DNA of 45,775 bases from Lingula anatina (GCF_001039355.2 NW_019774403.1:483422-529196); one strand, 5' to 3'. Counted from the stretch's first letter, positions 32,739 to 45,129 are shown. Program-made: numbers and translations. Notes: generated from the sequence alone by a model not told the origin.

Positions 32739-34064
32739 TGGGGCAAAGCCCGTCGTACAATGGCGTGACATCAGAAGAGTTAGCGCTCAAGATTAGCCTT
32801 GCCAGCCACACTCTAGAATTCTTGACCCAGAGCTATTTGAGATGCACGGCAGACCAACAGATCAATACAAATGGTAAGCACACCATTATTAGCTACTTTA
32901 CGGGTAGGAATCATTGCGTTTAGCACAAAACCTTGTGATGGGCAGTTAAAACAAAAAGTGTTCATTTACTTGTTTTTATGGTATCCCCCTAACAGAAATT
33001 GGAAATAAAAGAGGTCATCGAACCAAGCGACCTGAAGGTATTTGTCCAGGTATTATAATCATTAGATATAATCAATTTTTCAAAATTAAATCAGATGAAA
33101 GGGACTAACCCATGTGAGCAAAAATTAAAATAATAATGAAACAATATTAAAAAAAAACTTGGCAAAAGTTATGTCTACAATGTCAGTAAGCATCCATATC
33201 GCCATTCAGTATCTAGTTATCAAGAGAATGACAATAACTCATTGCAATTTAGAAGCAATTATTTTACTTTACAAAGGAACGGGATGTGGCATGCCTACAA
33301 TAGAGAACTCGTCAGGGGTTTTCCAGTACAACCCGGCCAATTCCAGACAGTCTGCGTGGATGAGAGATTCCCAACCGACAAATCAAAGCTCGGCAAACAG
33401 AGTGTGGTTTTTTAGAGGATTTGTGAGAGACAACGCGGTGATAATGTTCGACTCAGTAGAGGCCATGAAGCGCAACCACTCACGTGAGACCATCAGACTC
33501 CCATACAACTGGGCAGGCACTGGACATGTTGTATACAGGGATTCCGTATACTTTCAGCGTGCCCTCACGAAGAACATAGTCAAGTTCGATTTCAAGAACA
33601 GAACTGCCATGATTGAGGCATCAATGAGGGACGTAGACGGGGGCAACACGTGTACATATCCGTGGCGCGGTTACACTACCACTGACTTTGCCGTGGACGA
33701 GTACGGGCTGTGGTTAGTGTACGGGAATATAAGTAACAACTGTAACCTGGTCATCGCCAAGATCAACCCGGACACTCTCAACGTGGAGAAATCGTGGGCG
33801 ACGACCATTAGCAGTGGAAGCGTGGGAAACACTTTCATGAAATGTGGCGTGCTTTACGCCACGAATTCCTACAGTGAATTGTCCAATTACATCCGCTATA
33901 CCTATGACACCAACACTGGGAAACAAGAGTCGCTTCCACCGAATGGGATCCCGTTCAAACCACCTGGTAAATACAACACCATGTTAGATTATAATCCACA
34001 TGACGGTCTTCTGTATTATGCAGATATGATTAAGGGAAATCTTGCCACTTTTCCAATTGTCTAA
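32739..34064 (+). CDS. Second copy of OLF-4 exons 2-4 (probable assembly duplicate)
   Basis: A neck exon (32739-32873), a microexon (32996-33037) and an OLF exon (33277-34064) match OLF-4, with the OLF domain identical. There is no exon 1 or promoter between the N and the first exon, so it is not a complete gene. The polyadenylation signal lies at 34106-34111. The simplest reading is that it is the true continuation of OLF-4 from an overlapping contig or the other haplotype. A real partial tandem duplication is the alternative. Confidence 0.75.
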
Positions 34065-34178
34065 TCAATGAAACAAGATTTCGGCTACAAACAAGAAAGC
34101 CAAGAAATAAAAAAAGTTGAAACAATGTTGTTGTTTGTCAGAATCTCTAATTTCTCACACAGTAGGTCTATGTGTAAG

Positions 34179-34181
<3 letters not shown>

Positions 34182-34217
<36 letters not shown>
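34182..34217. repeat. (GT)n microsatellite behind OLF-4 copy
   Basis: About 18 GT units followed by a G tract (34226-34234), at the position seen behind the other OLF genes. Confidence 0.9.
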
Positions 34218-34220
<3 letters not shown>

Positions 34221-34319
34221 TGGAAGGGGGGGGGCGTGTTCTTGGAGGGTGAATTGCTACATATATATGTGTGTGTGTATGTGTGTAAATTTATATCTGT
34301 GTAACGCATGTTTATTTTT

Positions 34320-34891
34320 GTAACTATTTCGCAAATTCACTTGTGTCGCAAACTGTGTGCTGACCTTTAATCAACTTTGTGTCCATAAAAGCTTCATCTT
34401 AAGCCACCAAACGTCATCCAACCCCCGCGTAGACGTGACATTATGGACGCCATCGCCTGACGTAAACTAAACACCTGTTCATACCATCAGAGGGCCAGGC
34501 ACCAAGCGATGTTGTTGTAAGTCAGCTTCTAGACACCAGTACCGCCGCCATTACGTTAAGACTCCGGAAGTCTTTATCGCAATAACTAAGATAAAAAATA
34601 TATGTACTGTAATATATTATAACACAATGCATGTTATGTCGTGTGAGATAACGGAGTTATTTCGCGTGCAGCCCTCTGCATCAACTTCACTCCAACCATG
34701 GGAATGAATGGGGATACAGCGACGGTAAACGTATTCTTTTCCGCCATGAGTCAAGGCACCGTCAGCACATATGGTCATCATCAGGGTATCCACCACTATC
34801 TCCTGACCTCGGGGACAGTGCGTGTTTGATATAACACCAAGTAGGCGGACATATGTTGAGTATCTCACCAGTATCGGGCAGAGTCGACGCC
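34320..34891. other. Intergenic and 5' region of the SH3b-SleB gene
   Basis: I see no clear TATA box at a set distance; atatatgtactgtaatatatt lies at about 34599-34619. The minus strand carries an open frame at 34617-34868 with four cysteines but no recognised domain. An in-frame ATG at 34853 lies upstream of the preferred start at 34892. Confidence 0.4.
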
Positions 34892-37463
34892 ATGCTGTTC
34901 CTCTTAGCGCTGGTATCTGTGGTTGGGTTCGGCCTGGCCACCCCGACTAACTATAACTGGGGGCAGTGCTTGTGTTTGACAGGAACCAATGTTAATGTGC
35001 GCAGCTCAGGTAAGTCAAGGGGATTTTACCAAGAAAAAAGGACTCGAAAAAGGTTAGAGAGCTGAATAGATATGTAATATTTTAAATAAACATAAGGTAA
35101 ATGAAAATGAAAATGAAAACCAAAAAAATAGGATTGAATAGAATTGAATTGACAGATTAACTATTATGAAAATGTCTGAAAATTAAATAAAGAATTGATC
35201 TATACAGAAAAAAGGTTCCCCGTTTCCGGGCTTGTCCATTGATTCATTTCTGCTTCTCAAATTGCAAAAAGCACGCTCTGACTTCCGACCTTTTTTTCTA
35301 AATACTCGGCGTCTCCAGTTATTGGAACCAACTGAAATTATCAAATGCCGAAATTTAAACGGACTTTAATGTTTCAAAAGAAGTGCGTACACAAACAACG
35401 AACACGCTCAAACCGCGGAACAAGGAAATAATTGGTCTGCATGTATATTGGATAATTGGTGATTATGTTTCAGCTTGTGGAACCAAAATTGGAACCGCTT
35501 CATCTGGCCAATGCTTCACATCTAAAGCGTCCAGGTTAACCTCCTGCGGCTACGTGTGGTATAAAGTGAACTACAATGGAAAGGTAAGTAAGTTAGATAT
35601 AATGACCCTCATAGGGGAACATTGTAGGAGGCGTGCCGGAACAAAAATGGTGGACTCAGCCCCGTTTCGTTGCAAAATGAATAGCAAACATTTATCTTTA
35701 TGACATCGGGTTGTCGATATTTCCCAAAACTGATTTCTTTTCATTGGCATCAGATCTTGCATGTGACAGCGGCCCAGCTACATTTTACTTTAGGAATCTC
35801 AAACACTCCAATAAAGGTCATTCTGGTCTTTTATTCATATCTGATACAGTGACATTCAATGAATTTGGCAACACTCCAATATTTGTATTCTTTTATATCT
35901 GATCGCAAATCTTATAAATCTTATACGACATTTTTGTGCAGTATTTGTACTTTATTTTTACTTAGAATGTTGTTTTATGACACAAATGGCAGTCTGTTAC
36001 AATGGGAACAGATATAATGTATATATACTACAGTTTAGATTAAATCAAAATAAAATATCTATTAATTTTTTTCTGTCTAGGATGGCTGGATAGCGGGTGA
36101 CTATTTAGTGACCAGTTCCAGTTGTAGTGGTAGTAGCAGCTCCGGCGCAACTGGAAAAGGACTATGGTTTGGATCTTGATTTTCTTGTCTTTTACAAATG
36201 AATTTTAATAAGATATTACCTGTAAACCAAATATTCAATATAGAATATTTGAAATAAATATTTTATGAGCAACATAATAATGAGGATACATGCTAATTAG
36301 GACAAACGCAGACACAAGAAAAGACACGAGCATGCATGTAAACATATGCATAAATACATTCACACAGGTGCAACATACACATTAAATATACTCTGAACCA
36401 TATACAAAGTACCGGGAGCATATCGAGTACTGATGCTAAGTTGATAATCCCTCTGTTACAGCACCAGTGCCAACATTCAAACTGTTGGCCGGGTTGTCCA
36501 CGGCGAGGCCAAAGGAGAGTCCATAACTGGTCAACTGGCCGTAGCGTACACCATTGTAAACAGAGTGAAACACAATGGATACCCAAACACACTCAAGTAA
36601 GAACTTTTATTTATCGTCTGAGTTTCAGTGCTGAATTTGTTAACAACTTTTACGTTTAATTGTAGAGTGCATTGAAATGTATGAAAATGGAATGCACTTT
36701 ACGATATAACATATTATTATTATTAATAATCATATTATTATTATGATTATTATGATAACATCCTGACAAGTGGGCCAGCAGAATGGTCGGGGTGGGTAGA
36801 CATACTGCGTATGCAAGAACTGCTTACTTTTTGGAAAATCAGTAACCGAGTTTTATTAACAATCACTATATAAGTCCCAAATAAGGTTTACCTGGGAGTT
36901 CCACTAAATGCAGATTCTATAAATAAACTTTATTGCCATATAATTACTGGTATAATTATATACTAGTAGTTGGTTAGATATTTATATATCTTTTTTAGTT
37001 TTTTCAGAGTAATGTTTGTGAATAAATTCGATTAGTGAGTATGTCCTTTCGAGCGTATTTGTAAGTGGCATATATTTAGTAAATTAGTTAGTCAATACGT
37101 GGGTGAGGTAATGTTCATAGAACTTGTACTAGTCATCTTTTTTTTTTTTTTTTTTTTTTTTTTTGCAGTGGGGTTGTTTACCAACGATACTCCAGTGGTT
37201 ACCAATACAACACCCTCGATGATCCCAATCACGACAGAGCCTGGGCTTCATCCAAAGCCAACAACGATGCCACCTATCGTAGAGCAATCGAAGCCGCTGA
37301 AGACGCGTTGTGTGGCTACAAGTCAGACCCTACCGGCTGCGCAACAGACTACTGCGCATACGATCCTTGCTCGGCGACAAAGCCCAATGCTTACTGGGAC
37401 GTCTACAATAAGAAGAAGATCGGAAACCACTGGTTCGTTTGCCGCAGATCCAAGAGTGGCTAA
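34892..37463 (+). CDS. Secreted SH3b plus SleB-type cell-wall hydrolase
   Basis: Exons 34892-35009, 35474-35583, 36081-36166, 36462-36596 and 37169-37463 give 247 residues. The ATG at 34892 is preferred over the in-frame 34853 because it starts a good signal peptide (MLFLLALVSVVGFGLA) in a cgccATG context. Residues about 30-86 are a bacterial-type SH3 domain (VNVRSS, KIGTASSG, VWYKVNYNGKDGWIAGDYL), which in bacteria binds cell wall. A Ser/Gly linker (87-103) leads to the SleB domain: VGRVVHGEAKGES with the likely catalytic glutamate, GQLAVAYTIVNRV, DPTGCATDY, KIGNHWFVC. The wall-binding plus wall-cutting layout is typical of bacterial and phage enzymes, yet the gene has four introns and a polyadenylation signal. 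The final acceptor uses an exceptional poly-T tract (37138-37164). Confidence 0.87.
37138..37164. repeat. Poly-T tract at an acceptor
   Basis: 27 T residues directly before gcag, the acceptor of the last SleB exon. It serves as the pyrimidine tract and could also be a slippage-prone or mis-assembled homopolymer. Confidence 0.9.
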
Positions 37464-37520
37464 GCAAAATTAAGTCAAAACTGTCAAACCATCAAAAGTT
37501 GTTTCTAGCATGTTTTTGAA

Positions 37521-37526
37521 AATAAA
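37521..37526 (+). promoter_or_regulatory. Polyadenylation signal of the SH3b-SleB gene
   Basis: AATAAA 58 bases behind the stop codon. Confidence 0.75.
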
Positions 37527-37529
37527 TAA

Positions 37530-38998
37530 TTGCATATAAACGCCAATCCATGTATAGGCTCATTGTTGACTTTTCGCTGCGCAATAAGCATGCTCGTCAG
37601 AAATGTTGAAAAGTTCACAATTTTCTACTCTTAATTTCGTTGCTTGGCTTTAGGTTGCATATCAGACTATTACAGAGCTACTTTAACTTCTAAACGCTTT
37701 TACGTAAACGTATACTATAAATAATACAAGGGGTTAATTTATTTCAACTTGTCATACTTAAAAACCGAACCACAAAAGTGATTGGACTCACAATGGCGCT
37801 TCTACTTTAATGCCACGCATTTTGTAAGCTGAGACTATTTTCCATTAACTGAATTAATAAGGTCGATTTAGAAGCGTGGCCTTACCACACATCTAAAACT
37901 TACCCTAAATTTAGGCCTTGAAATCACTCCCGAGGTTCTATATCAGCTGCAATTGCGAAAACATCAACACATATAATTGCGCGCAATATTGATCTCACAC
38001 GCGCACAAATTTACAAACGTGGAAATAATTCAAGAAATATAAAAACTGCACATTAAATATCTTAAAGAATCTGAGAGTAGGTACATAGATATAATGCCAC
38101 TGAATACATGTTTTATGTTATTTTGGGGCTGACCCATTAAAGTCCAACTATCGAGTAAGAAAACGTTTTAATTTTGAGTTTTGAAGAAAGAAGGGGTTTT
38201 GTAACTGCCATTGGCCTGAAGGAAAAAGGAACTTAAAACAAAAATTAATTTATTGTCAGTCCAGCTTTTCTCATCCCGACAGACTGGTTGTAAATAAAAA
38301 ATGCTGTTTGATTTAATAACTGGAATAAATCGACACGTTTGATTAGAAACTTAAGAACACGCCTCAGAAATTGTATAGTAATATCAACGCCCTTAAGGGT
38401 GTATCTTATAAAATACAGGGTTGTGTAGTTTGAAGTGCAATATGATACACAAAATCCAAGATTTCGTATTTAGGCGATTTTATTGGGTAACTTATAACTG
38501 GAATTGTGTCATCGGGTGTCATAATCCTGGAGTGAATATAGCAATCTGTTAGGTTGATAATTGCAGATACAGTAGTTATTGACCAAGAAACTGGCATTAA
38601 GTGAGTCGAGAAAACACAATGAGTAAAGTGAATTCAGGGCAATCTTTAATTGATTAATTTTACAATTTGTGGTCGTTTTTTCCTTAGGCTGTTGCCCTTA
38701 ACAAATTATTGACAGATATCGACACACCAAAACTTTTGCACACATCGTGACGAATGAGTAGAGGTCCCGGGTCGTATTTAAACAATTATGCCATAATTCA
38801 AAACTCGTATAAAACGTGTTTTATACGAATGCCCACAACACATACTCGAGAGCCTTTCATTCCTCTCCATTTACATGTAAAGGAGAAACGAACTACGGCG
38901 AGTTTTTTTTGTGTGTGTTTTTTATTCCGCACATATTCATATTCTGATTCAAGCAATTATTCTGATACATTGTTACAGTTGTTAAATATTGAAACCAA
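37530..38998. other. Intergenic, no gene seen
   Basis: AT-rich sequence. The frames at 38406-38597 and 38754-39023 have no splice context or domain. The second runs into the end of the transposon-like element at 39000. Confidence 0.55.
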
Positions 38999-38999
38999 G

Positions 39000-39706
39000 C
39001 CCCCTTTTCACAAAGAATCTTAAATTTGTAGTTGACTACACTAAATTCTTAGTCAGGAAAGTTGACTTTTTTGTGAACTTAAACAAGCATTCGTTTCACA
39101 AGCAAACTTTAGTCGGGTTTCCCGACTAAGAGCTTGGTTATAAATATTATTAAGTCCGTGAGTCACTTGGTCACGTCTCACAGAGATTCTAAAAGGCCGC
39201 TACCTCGTTTAACCCTAGCTGAAAGTTAACGAAGCCTCAACTCCTCTGGAGCTGTTATACGGCTGAGTTAGTGTGCAAGCTAAACTAAAACTAAATAAGA
39301 GCATAATCAACAAAAAGTTTCAAAAAGGTTCATACCTTCTTCAAGGTGTTGTGTTAAATATATTTGAATGTTACATACATTTATTGGATTTTCTAATAAA
39401 AATTTAATGTAACATCATCCGATCGGATTCATGTACTCTTGACTAACAGATGTCCGATGGCAGCGTTTCAAAGCAAGGTAATGTTAAACTTAATTTTCAA
39501 ACGTCATGTCATGTGAATTTATCCGGATTTTACACCTCATATATTTGAAAAGTTTCGGTAGAAAATGTTAGCCAAGTTAACTACCGTAAATAGGACCAAA
39601 GATTGCTTGTGAAACACTCCCAGTCAGCTAAAGCGTAGTTGACCTTGCTAGGTCACATAGCTAAGCCTAGTCAACTACGGATTTAAGAATCTTTGTATAA
39701 TGGGGG
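39000..39706. mobile_element. Non-autonomous DNA transposon with long inverted ends
   Basis: The left end ccccc-tttt-cacaaagaatcttaaat, continuing into gtagttgacta, mirrors the right end tagtcaactac, atttaagaatctttgt, ataatggggg. A second inverted pair lies inside (cacaagcaaactttagtcgg near 39098 and gattgcttgtgaaacactcc near 39601). The element is about 0.7 kb and has no open frame of note. I could not identify a target duplication. Confidence 0.65.
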
Positions 39707-39709
39707 TCA

Positions 39710-40194
39710 TGGACCATATTACGTTGCAATCTTGCCTTCATTTTCTTTGAAGTCGAAATTCTCCGTTACATTGCAAACTTGTTAAGTTAAAACATTTTTA
39801 TTGTAATTTTCAAAATGCAGTCAAACCATTGCCATCTGACCTAGCTATTTTGTGTCACATAGTAGGGTCAATACATGTCCTCAGGTTCAAAATGTTATCG
39901 CCAGTCGTGACTTAAGAGCCCTGCAATACATGTACATCTTTGCCGTTACCGCTGACCCCAAAAAGGACGGGAGCGGCACCTTGGCCTAGGGGTTCACAGG
40001 GGCAATTAGGACGAAGAAAAAAGCTTCTTGTTAAGCTTCTTTTGTTTAGCTCGTAAAATGTACGCAGACATTCTGAGCATTTTCACGGGCGAAAGTTATT
40101 AATAGAGTTAATTTGGGCATAAATTATTTAGGACCCATTTACAGGTGAAAACCGTTGACTTTAAATAAGAAATGAAACAAAAGGTAGCATGCGT
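39710..40194. other. Intergenic upstream of OLF-5
   Basis: No gene seen. A short tract around 39955-40025 is richer in G and C, without recognisable features. Confidence 0.5.
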
Positions 40195-40314
40195 TCATCA
40201 GAGATTTTATCGTCGATCTCCTCATCACGATTGGTCCGTACATAGCTTTATAAACCGATGCGGACATATTCGTCACACTTGCCTTAAGCTCTTAAGACAG
40301 AAAGAACTTGCTGT
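40195..40314 (+). promoter_or_regulatory. OLF-5 promoter, ATTGG at 40230-40234 and TATAAA at 40249-40254
   Basis: catcacgattgg, then tttataaaccg, then gacagaaag before the ATG. The region aligns by eye with the OLF-2 promoter at 16611-16747. The TATA box is intact here, whereas OLF-2 has TTTATGAA. Confidence 0.7.
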
Positions 40315-40573
40315 ATGATTATGTTCAGTTTTCGATTTGGCGTTTTGTTCCTGTGCATCTTTCTTAAATTTGGACGAGGACAGGATAACCCATCGGTCAA
40401 TCAAAATCAGTTTGCCAAACTTCTCGAGTTTCTAAAACTTCAGCTTAAAATTGAGAAGATCGGCGATGCTCTCCAGAAGGAATGCCCAACTTTGTTCCAG
40501 CATCCAGATGTGTCGAGCTTTTTAAAACCAACCATAGGTACAGTAAACCTACAATAGTGATAAGTTCAAAACT

Positions 40574-40630
<57 letters not shown>

Positions 40631-43600
40631 TGTATTTTTCCGTAATCATGATGCCATGCCTGATATCTAAGACTGGGTTCACATCCCTAGTTCGATCCAT
40701 CTGGATCGGTCTATCTCCCTGGGGAATCTCACAAAATTGTTATCAACTTAACCAGCTTAAATGTCTTTTTACAAAAAAGACCTTGGAAGAAAATCAATCA
40801 ATCAACTAAATATCGATCTTGACTGCATTAGTCAATACCGATAGACTTTCAGATAATACAAGTTGATTTGGTTAAACATAGTAATGTTTATCAACATATT
40901 TCTTGTTTAAATTAGCATATTTGGCAAAAGGCCCTTGGAAGTGAAATACGATTTCTGCTTTAAAGGTGTCATATATTACAAGTCACATGACAAAGCGCTT
41001 GAAAGTGTCTGTATGTAGCACAGGAAACAGATGTTGATATATTCTGTGTCAAAAATAACAGAGTAACTGAAATCACGTAGAAGTTTACCTCATCGTCTGC
41101 GTGGCCTTGTTCTGAAATGTTCCCATACTTGTGTATGAAGAAAAAGTTGTGGTTTTTAGACAATAAACATACACCGAACTAGAAGCAGAACAAAATCAAT
41201 TTGTACAAATTAATACAGAGGTACATGTATTTCCAGGACTGACTCAAGACCGAGGGACTTATATACTATTCTCTTGTTTTCATTTTACTGTAGGAAAACG
41301 CCAACTGTATTATGGCCTGTCATCTGACGAATTTGAGGTTAATATAAGCCTTGCCAAGCATACCCTAGATTTTTTGACCCAAAAGTACCTCAAGTGCAAG
41401 AATGAGTCACTAACAGCACAAGGTAAGGTAGTATAATGAAAAAAAACAACTTAGTAAGTAAATAAATTGTGTGCTTCTGATATTATAGAAGAAAAACTGT
41501 GTGCTGTGTTGAACTTGATATATTAATACATTTAAAAATACTGCTTGGGTACCCATGAGTTTAGCTTTGAGTTGACAATGAAAGGTGATCATGTTTCCAT
41601 TACTTCATTTCTATATCGGTTGATTTACAATTATTATTATATTATTGTCGGCATGGGTTATCTGTTTATGTTTTTAGAAATCGACCAATGTTCAAGAGCC
41701 CCTTGTGCAAATGGAGCCACGTGCAAAGGCCAACTGAATTCTTTCCAATGCGTGTGCTTGCCTGGCTTTACAGGGAAATTGTGTGAAAATGGTGAATATA
41801 TATTTTTCTTAAAAATCGAAAACAGGAAGTGTTTTCCATGGGTAATTTCACTTCAGACTTTGATTGCAACTGACACCGTAATGAAAATTCAAAGTTTGTC
41901 TAACTGGCGCTTAATATAGGCCGTACATGAACTACCATAAATCTCAGTATCCAAAAGGATTCGTTCCATAAGCTGACGTAACCAGTGTTTAGATATTTAA
42001 AATAAGGCTTGAACAAATAATCTAGAAAATAAATTATGGTTTCTTGTTTTACTTTGTCTCTCAATTCCGCAATATGGAAACATGGAGGCGCTGTGCTGAC
42101 TCTCAACACTACAAGCTTTTCCATTCTTCTCTGTTGTGTTCTAATGCCTGGGTCTTGGATCACCTCATGCCTGTCCATCCTTTAGTGGTGTCTTTTCATT
42201 GCTTCTTTTGTCTGCCACGTTAATAACGTTTCTGTAACCAGAAAGACCTTGTGTGAAGTTCTGATAACGCGACAAACGATCTGTGTTTGCTGGGTCTCAC
42301 CCTCGTTTGTGCCTTGGAGAGCATTATCTTCGCAAGACCATTTGATCTTGCTGCATGTCCGTTACACAGGGGGCTTTCTTTTATTTCTTTTTTGTGAAGT
42401 TTGTGTGAAGTCCATACCACATGCATAAAGAAATACAGAGAGAATCAGTAACATTTAAAAGTTAATCTTATTATCTATCTATCGTTCTCTTCTGGTATCT
42501 ATAGACAGGTTTGGGTTTACTTCACGTAAGGTAAAATGCAGTTTGCGCTATTAAAAGCAATTAATTCTGGTTTTAAGCCTTTATCACTGATAAAGGCTCC
42601 AAGATATTTCAACTTAATTACAATTCTGGAATTTTTTACATTGAATTTGAATGTGTTTTCAGAAAGTTGCCATTTTATCTGACATGATTTTAATTTTCTG
42701 CCGAATTATTTCTATTCCGAACTTTGTTGAGGTAATTCCATGCTGTTTAACCAGGCTCCTCTACGGTCCCTGCAGTTTCATCCATATCATTTGCAAATTT
42801 AAGATTTGTTAAGTCTCTTCCCCCAATACTGATGGTACGTTTAAAATGGGTATAATTGTATCATTATTCTAAACTTTTGATTAAAAAAATTAATTTGGCC
42901 AAAAATTAATTTAAAACTTGTCAGTTACCTATGCAGTCATAGGGTCGTTAACTGTGACGTAATCAAATTACGAATGTATTACAAAGGGTATACTGAGCAA
43001 CGTTTAAGACACATTACCGTTATACTAGCAATGTTAATTATAATAATTGTTTTTTATTAATAAAATTGAGTTCTCAAATATTATATGTAGTTAGTGTCAC
43101 GCAAAAATAAAAGAATCAATACACTGTTTTTATGGATATGATAATTATCTCTTTATTAGCATTGTCTTTTCTCAATTCTTTTTATTAATATATCGGTCTG
43201 TATATTTTCTCAGACATTGATGAGTGTGCTAGTAACCCATGCACCGCTGGATCCACGTGTCAAAACCGCCACGGTCACTTTGTGTGCGCTTGTCCAGCAG
43301 GATTTGCGGGGAATCTTTGCCAGCATGGTAATAGTGTATGCTTAGTAGAAATAAGAAAGAAAAGCACACACTTACTCTCTCTTTCAATCTTACACACAAA
43401 CACCCCAGTGCTCTCTCGTAACGCCAGTCAATAAAAAGAGATTTAACTAAATATCTTAACCGAGCAAAATGTCTAAACTATTTTTCATGCCCAGAATAAT
43501 CTTTGTTATTTACTGTAAAATTTTCAACATACATGACGTTCCATTACGTAAATATAATTCTGATGTTCCCCTTTTTACCATTAACAGCCAATTACGTATC

Positions 43601-45129
43601 AATGTTGTAAATACATTGAAACTCTTTTCACGCATATATAATTTTCGACATGAGTGAATGATCAGGTCAACCTGAGCAATGTCTTGTCTCACAACTTATT
43701 ACTGATATATCGGTCTGTACATTTCTTTAGACATTGATGAGTGTGCTAGTAACCCATGCACCAATGGATCCACGTGTCAAAACCGCCATGGTCACTTTGA
43801 GTGCGTTTGTCCAGCAGGATTTGCGGGAAATCTTTGCCAGTTTGGTAATTATGCGTACTTAATTATATTTGGTAATTATGCACATTGAAATTTGAAAGAA
43901 ACGTCCACACTGGCTCTCTCTTTCACACACACACACACTGGACGTCCGAGTGCTCCCTCGCAACGCAAGAAAAATGATTACATTAAATACAGAAAATTGT
44001 CGATTCAAGTGCAGCCGCTAACCGAGCTGTAAAATACAGTAAAAGTAAAAGGAATGTCTTATATTACTTTTGCACGACCAGTATAATCTTCAATATTTAA
44101 TGTAAAATTTGTAAGCAATTTGCCAAAGTACCGGTAGTCGTTCCAGTGCATACATTATCTGATGTTTCACATTTATTCCCATAGGAAAACGATAATACAC
44201 CAGATATATCGAAACACTTCATGTGTGTATTTTCTAGATATCAGTGAATGTTCCAGTCGGCCGTGCCAGAAGGGAGGAACATGTGTGGATTTAGTTAACG
44301 GCTATAGGTGCATCTGCCCTGACGGACATTATGGAAAACATTGTGAAGGTATGAAACAAACAGAGCACAGTCCCACATTTTCTCTCACTGGGCACGTTTC
44401 TTCGTACATGTACTAGTAGTCACTCAGGGACTGTGTATTTTATTATTATCAATGTATTGTACCTATAGCAAGCTACAGATTTCGCCATATTTACTTCTCA
44501 CGATAAAGAAGAAATCGCCCAATATCCCATTCGAGCAATTAACTTTCATGTGCATTCGGCTTAATCACTAGTATTCCGTAGCTGATCGAGGAGGCGTTTC
44601 AGACAATTAAGCTGATTCCACTACTTGCACTTAATGAGAATACCCCTCAGAGTTGGACTTACCCAACTATTACGATGCAGTCTATCAGAACACATCTTAT
44701 GGTATTAATTTAAATCGAATTTAGAACCATAGCAACAAGCATATTTTAGAGGAAATAATTCTGGTTTGAATAGTTTTTAGCCAAAGTTTAACACTGAACA
44801 AAAAATGAAAGGAAATTCAATTTTAAGCGTTGGCAAAGCAATTCTACTGTAATATAGTCACCTGCTCTTTTATTCAAACAACTTTTCTCCCAGTATGTAT
44901 TAATATTAAGTTTATATGTGTGTGTTTGCGTGTGTTTGTGTTTGTGTATTATAAATAAGTTAAGAGCAACGTAATTGAAACTGGATGTTGATATGTTGTA
45001 TATTTTCTGTCTCAGAGGTTGATCACTGTCGCAGTCAACCATGTCAAAATGGAGCAACATGCGTGAATGGAACTACCACATACAACTGCATTTGCCCTGA
45101 GTCAGTATATGGAAAAAATTGCGAAAAAG
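40315..45129 (+). CDS. OLF-5: EGF-rich olfactomedin-family gene, 3' end outside the window
   Basis: Exons: 40315-40537 (signal peptide ending about FGRG, and neck), 41294-41422 (neck), then EGF exons 41678-41791, 43214-43327, 43731-43844, 44238-44348 and 45016-45129, all in phase 1. So far 306 residues. Each EGF has six cysteines. Two start DIDEC and fit the calcium-binding type. The neck keeps the paired cysteines (KECPTLF, LKCKN). No OLF exon is present before the right edge; one is expected downstream because exon 1, the neck and most EGF exons are direct counterparts of OLF-2. The OLF-2 exon starting PDPCYSQPC has no counterpart between the neck and first EGF here, though the last EGF (VDHCRSQPC) is related in style. 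The start ATG could be 40315 or 40321. Confidence 0.8.
40576..40634. repeat. (CT)n-(GT)n run behind OLF-5 exon 1
   Basis: A long CT run followed by GT, beginning about 40 bases behind the exon 1 donor, as in OLF-2. Confidence 0.9.
41800..43205. other. OLF-5 intron, no exon seen
   Basis: A 1.4-kb intron between two EGF exons. I see no conserved EGF cysteine pattern and no transposon ends in it. Confidence 0.6.
44349..45015. other. OLF-5 intron, no exon seen
   Basis: AT-rich, with a short GT-rich run at about 44917-44946. Nothing coding recognised. Confidence 0.6.

Noticed and set aside
34853-34891. Upstream in-frame ATG of the SH3b-SleB gene
   Set aside because: Adding 13 residues would bury the signal peptide, and the ATG at 34892 has a better context.
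37099-37473. 124-codon open frame over the last SleB exon
   Set aside because: Wrong frame. The spliced frame from 37169 gives the conserved SleB sequence; the listed frame begins in the poly-T intron.
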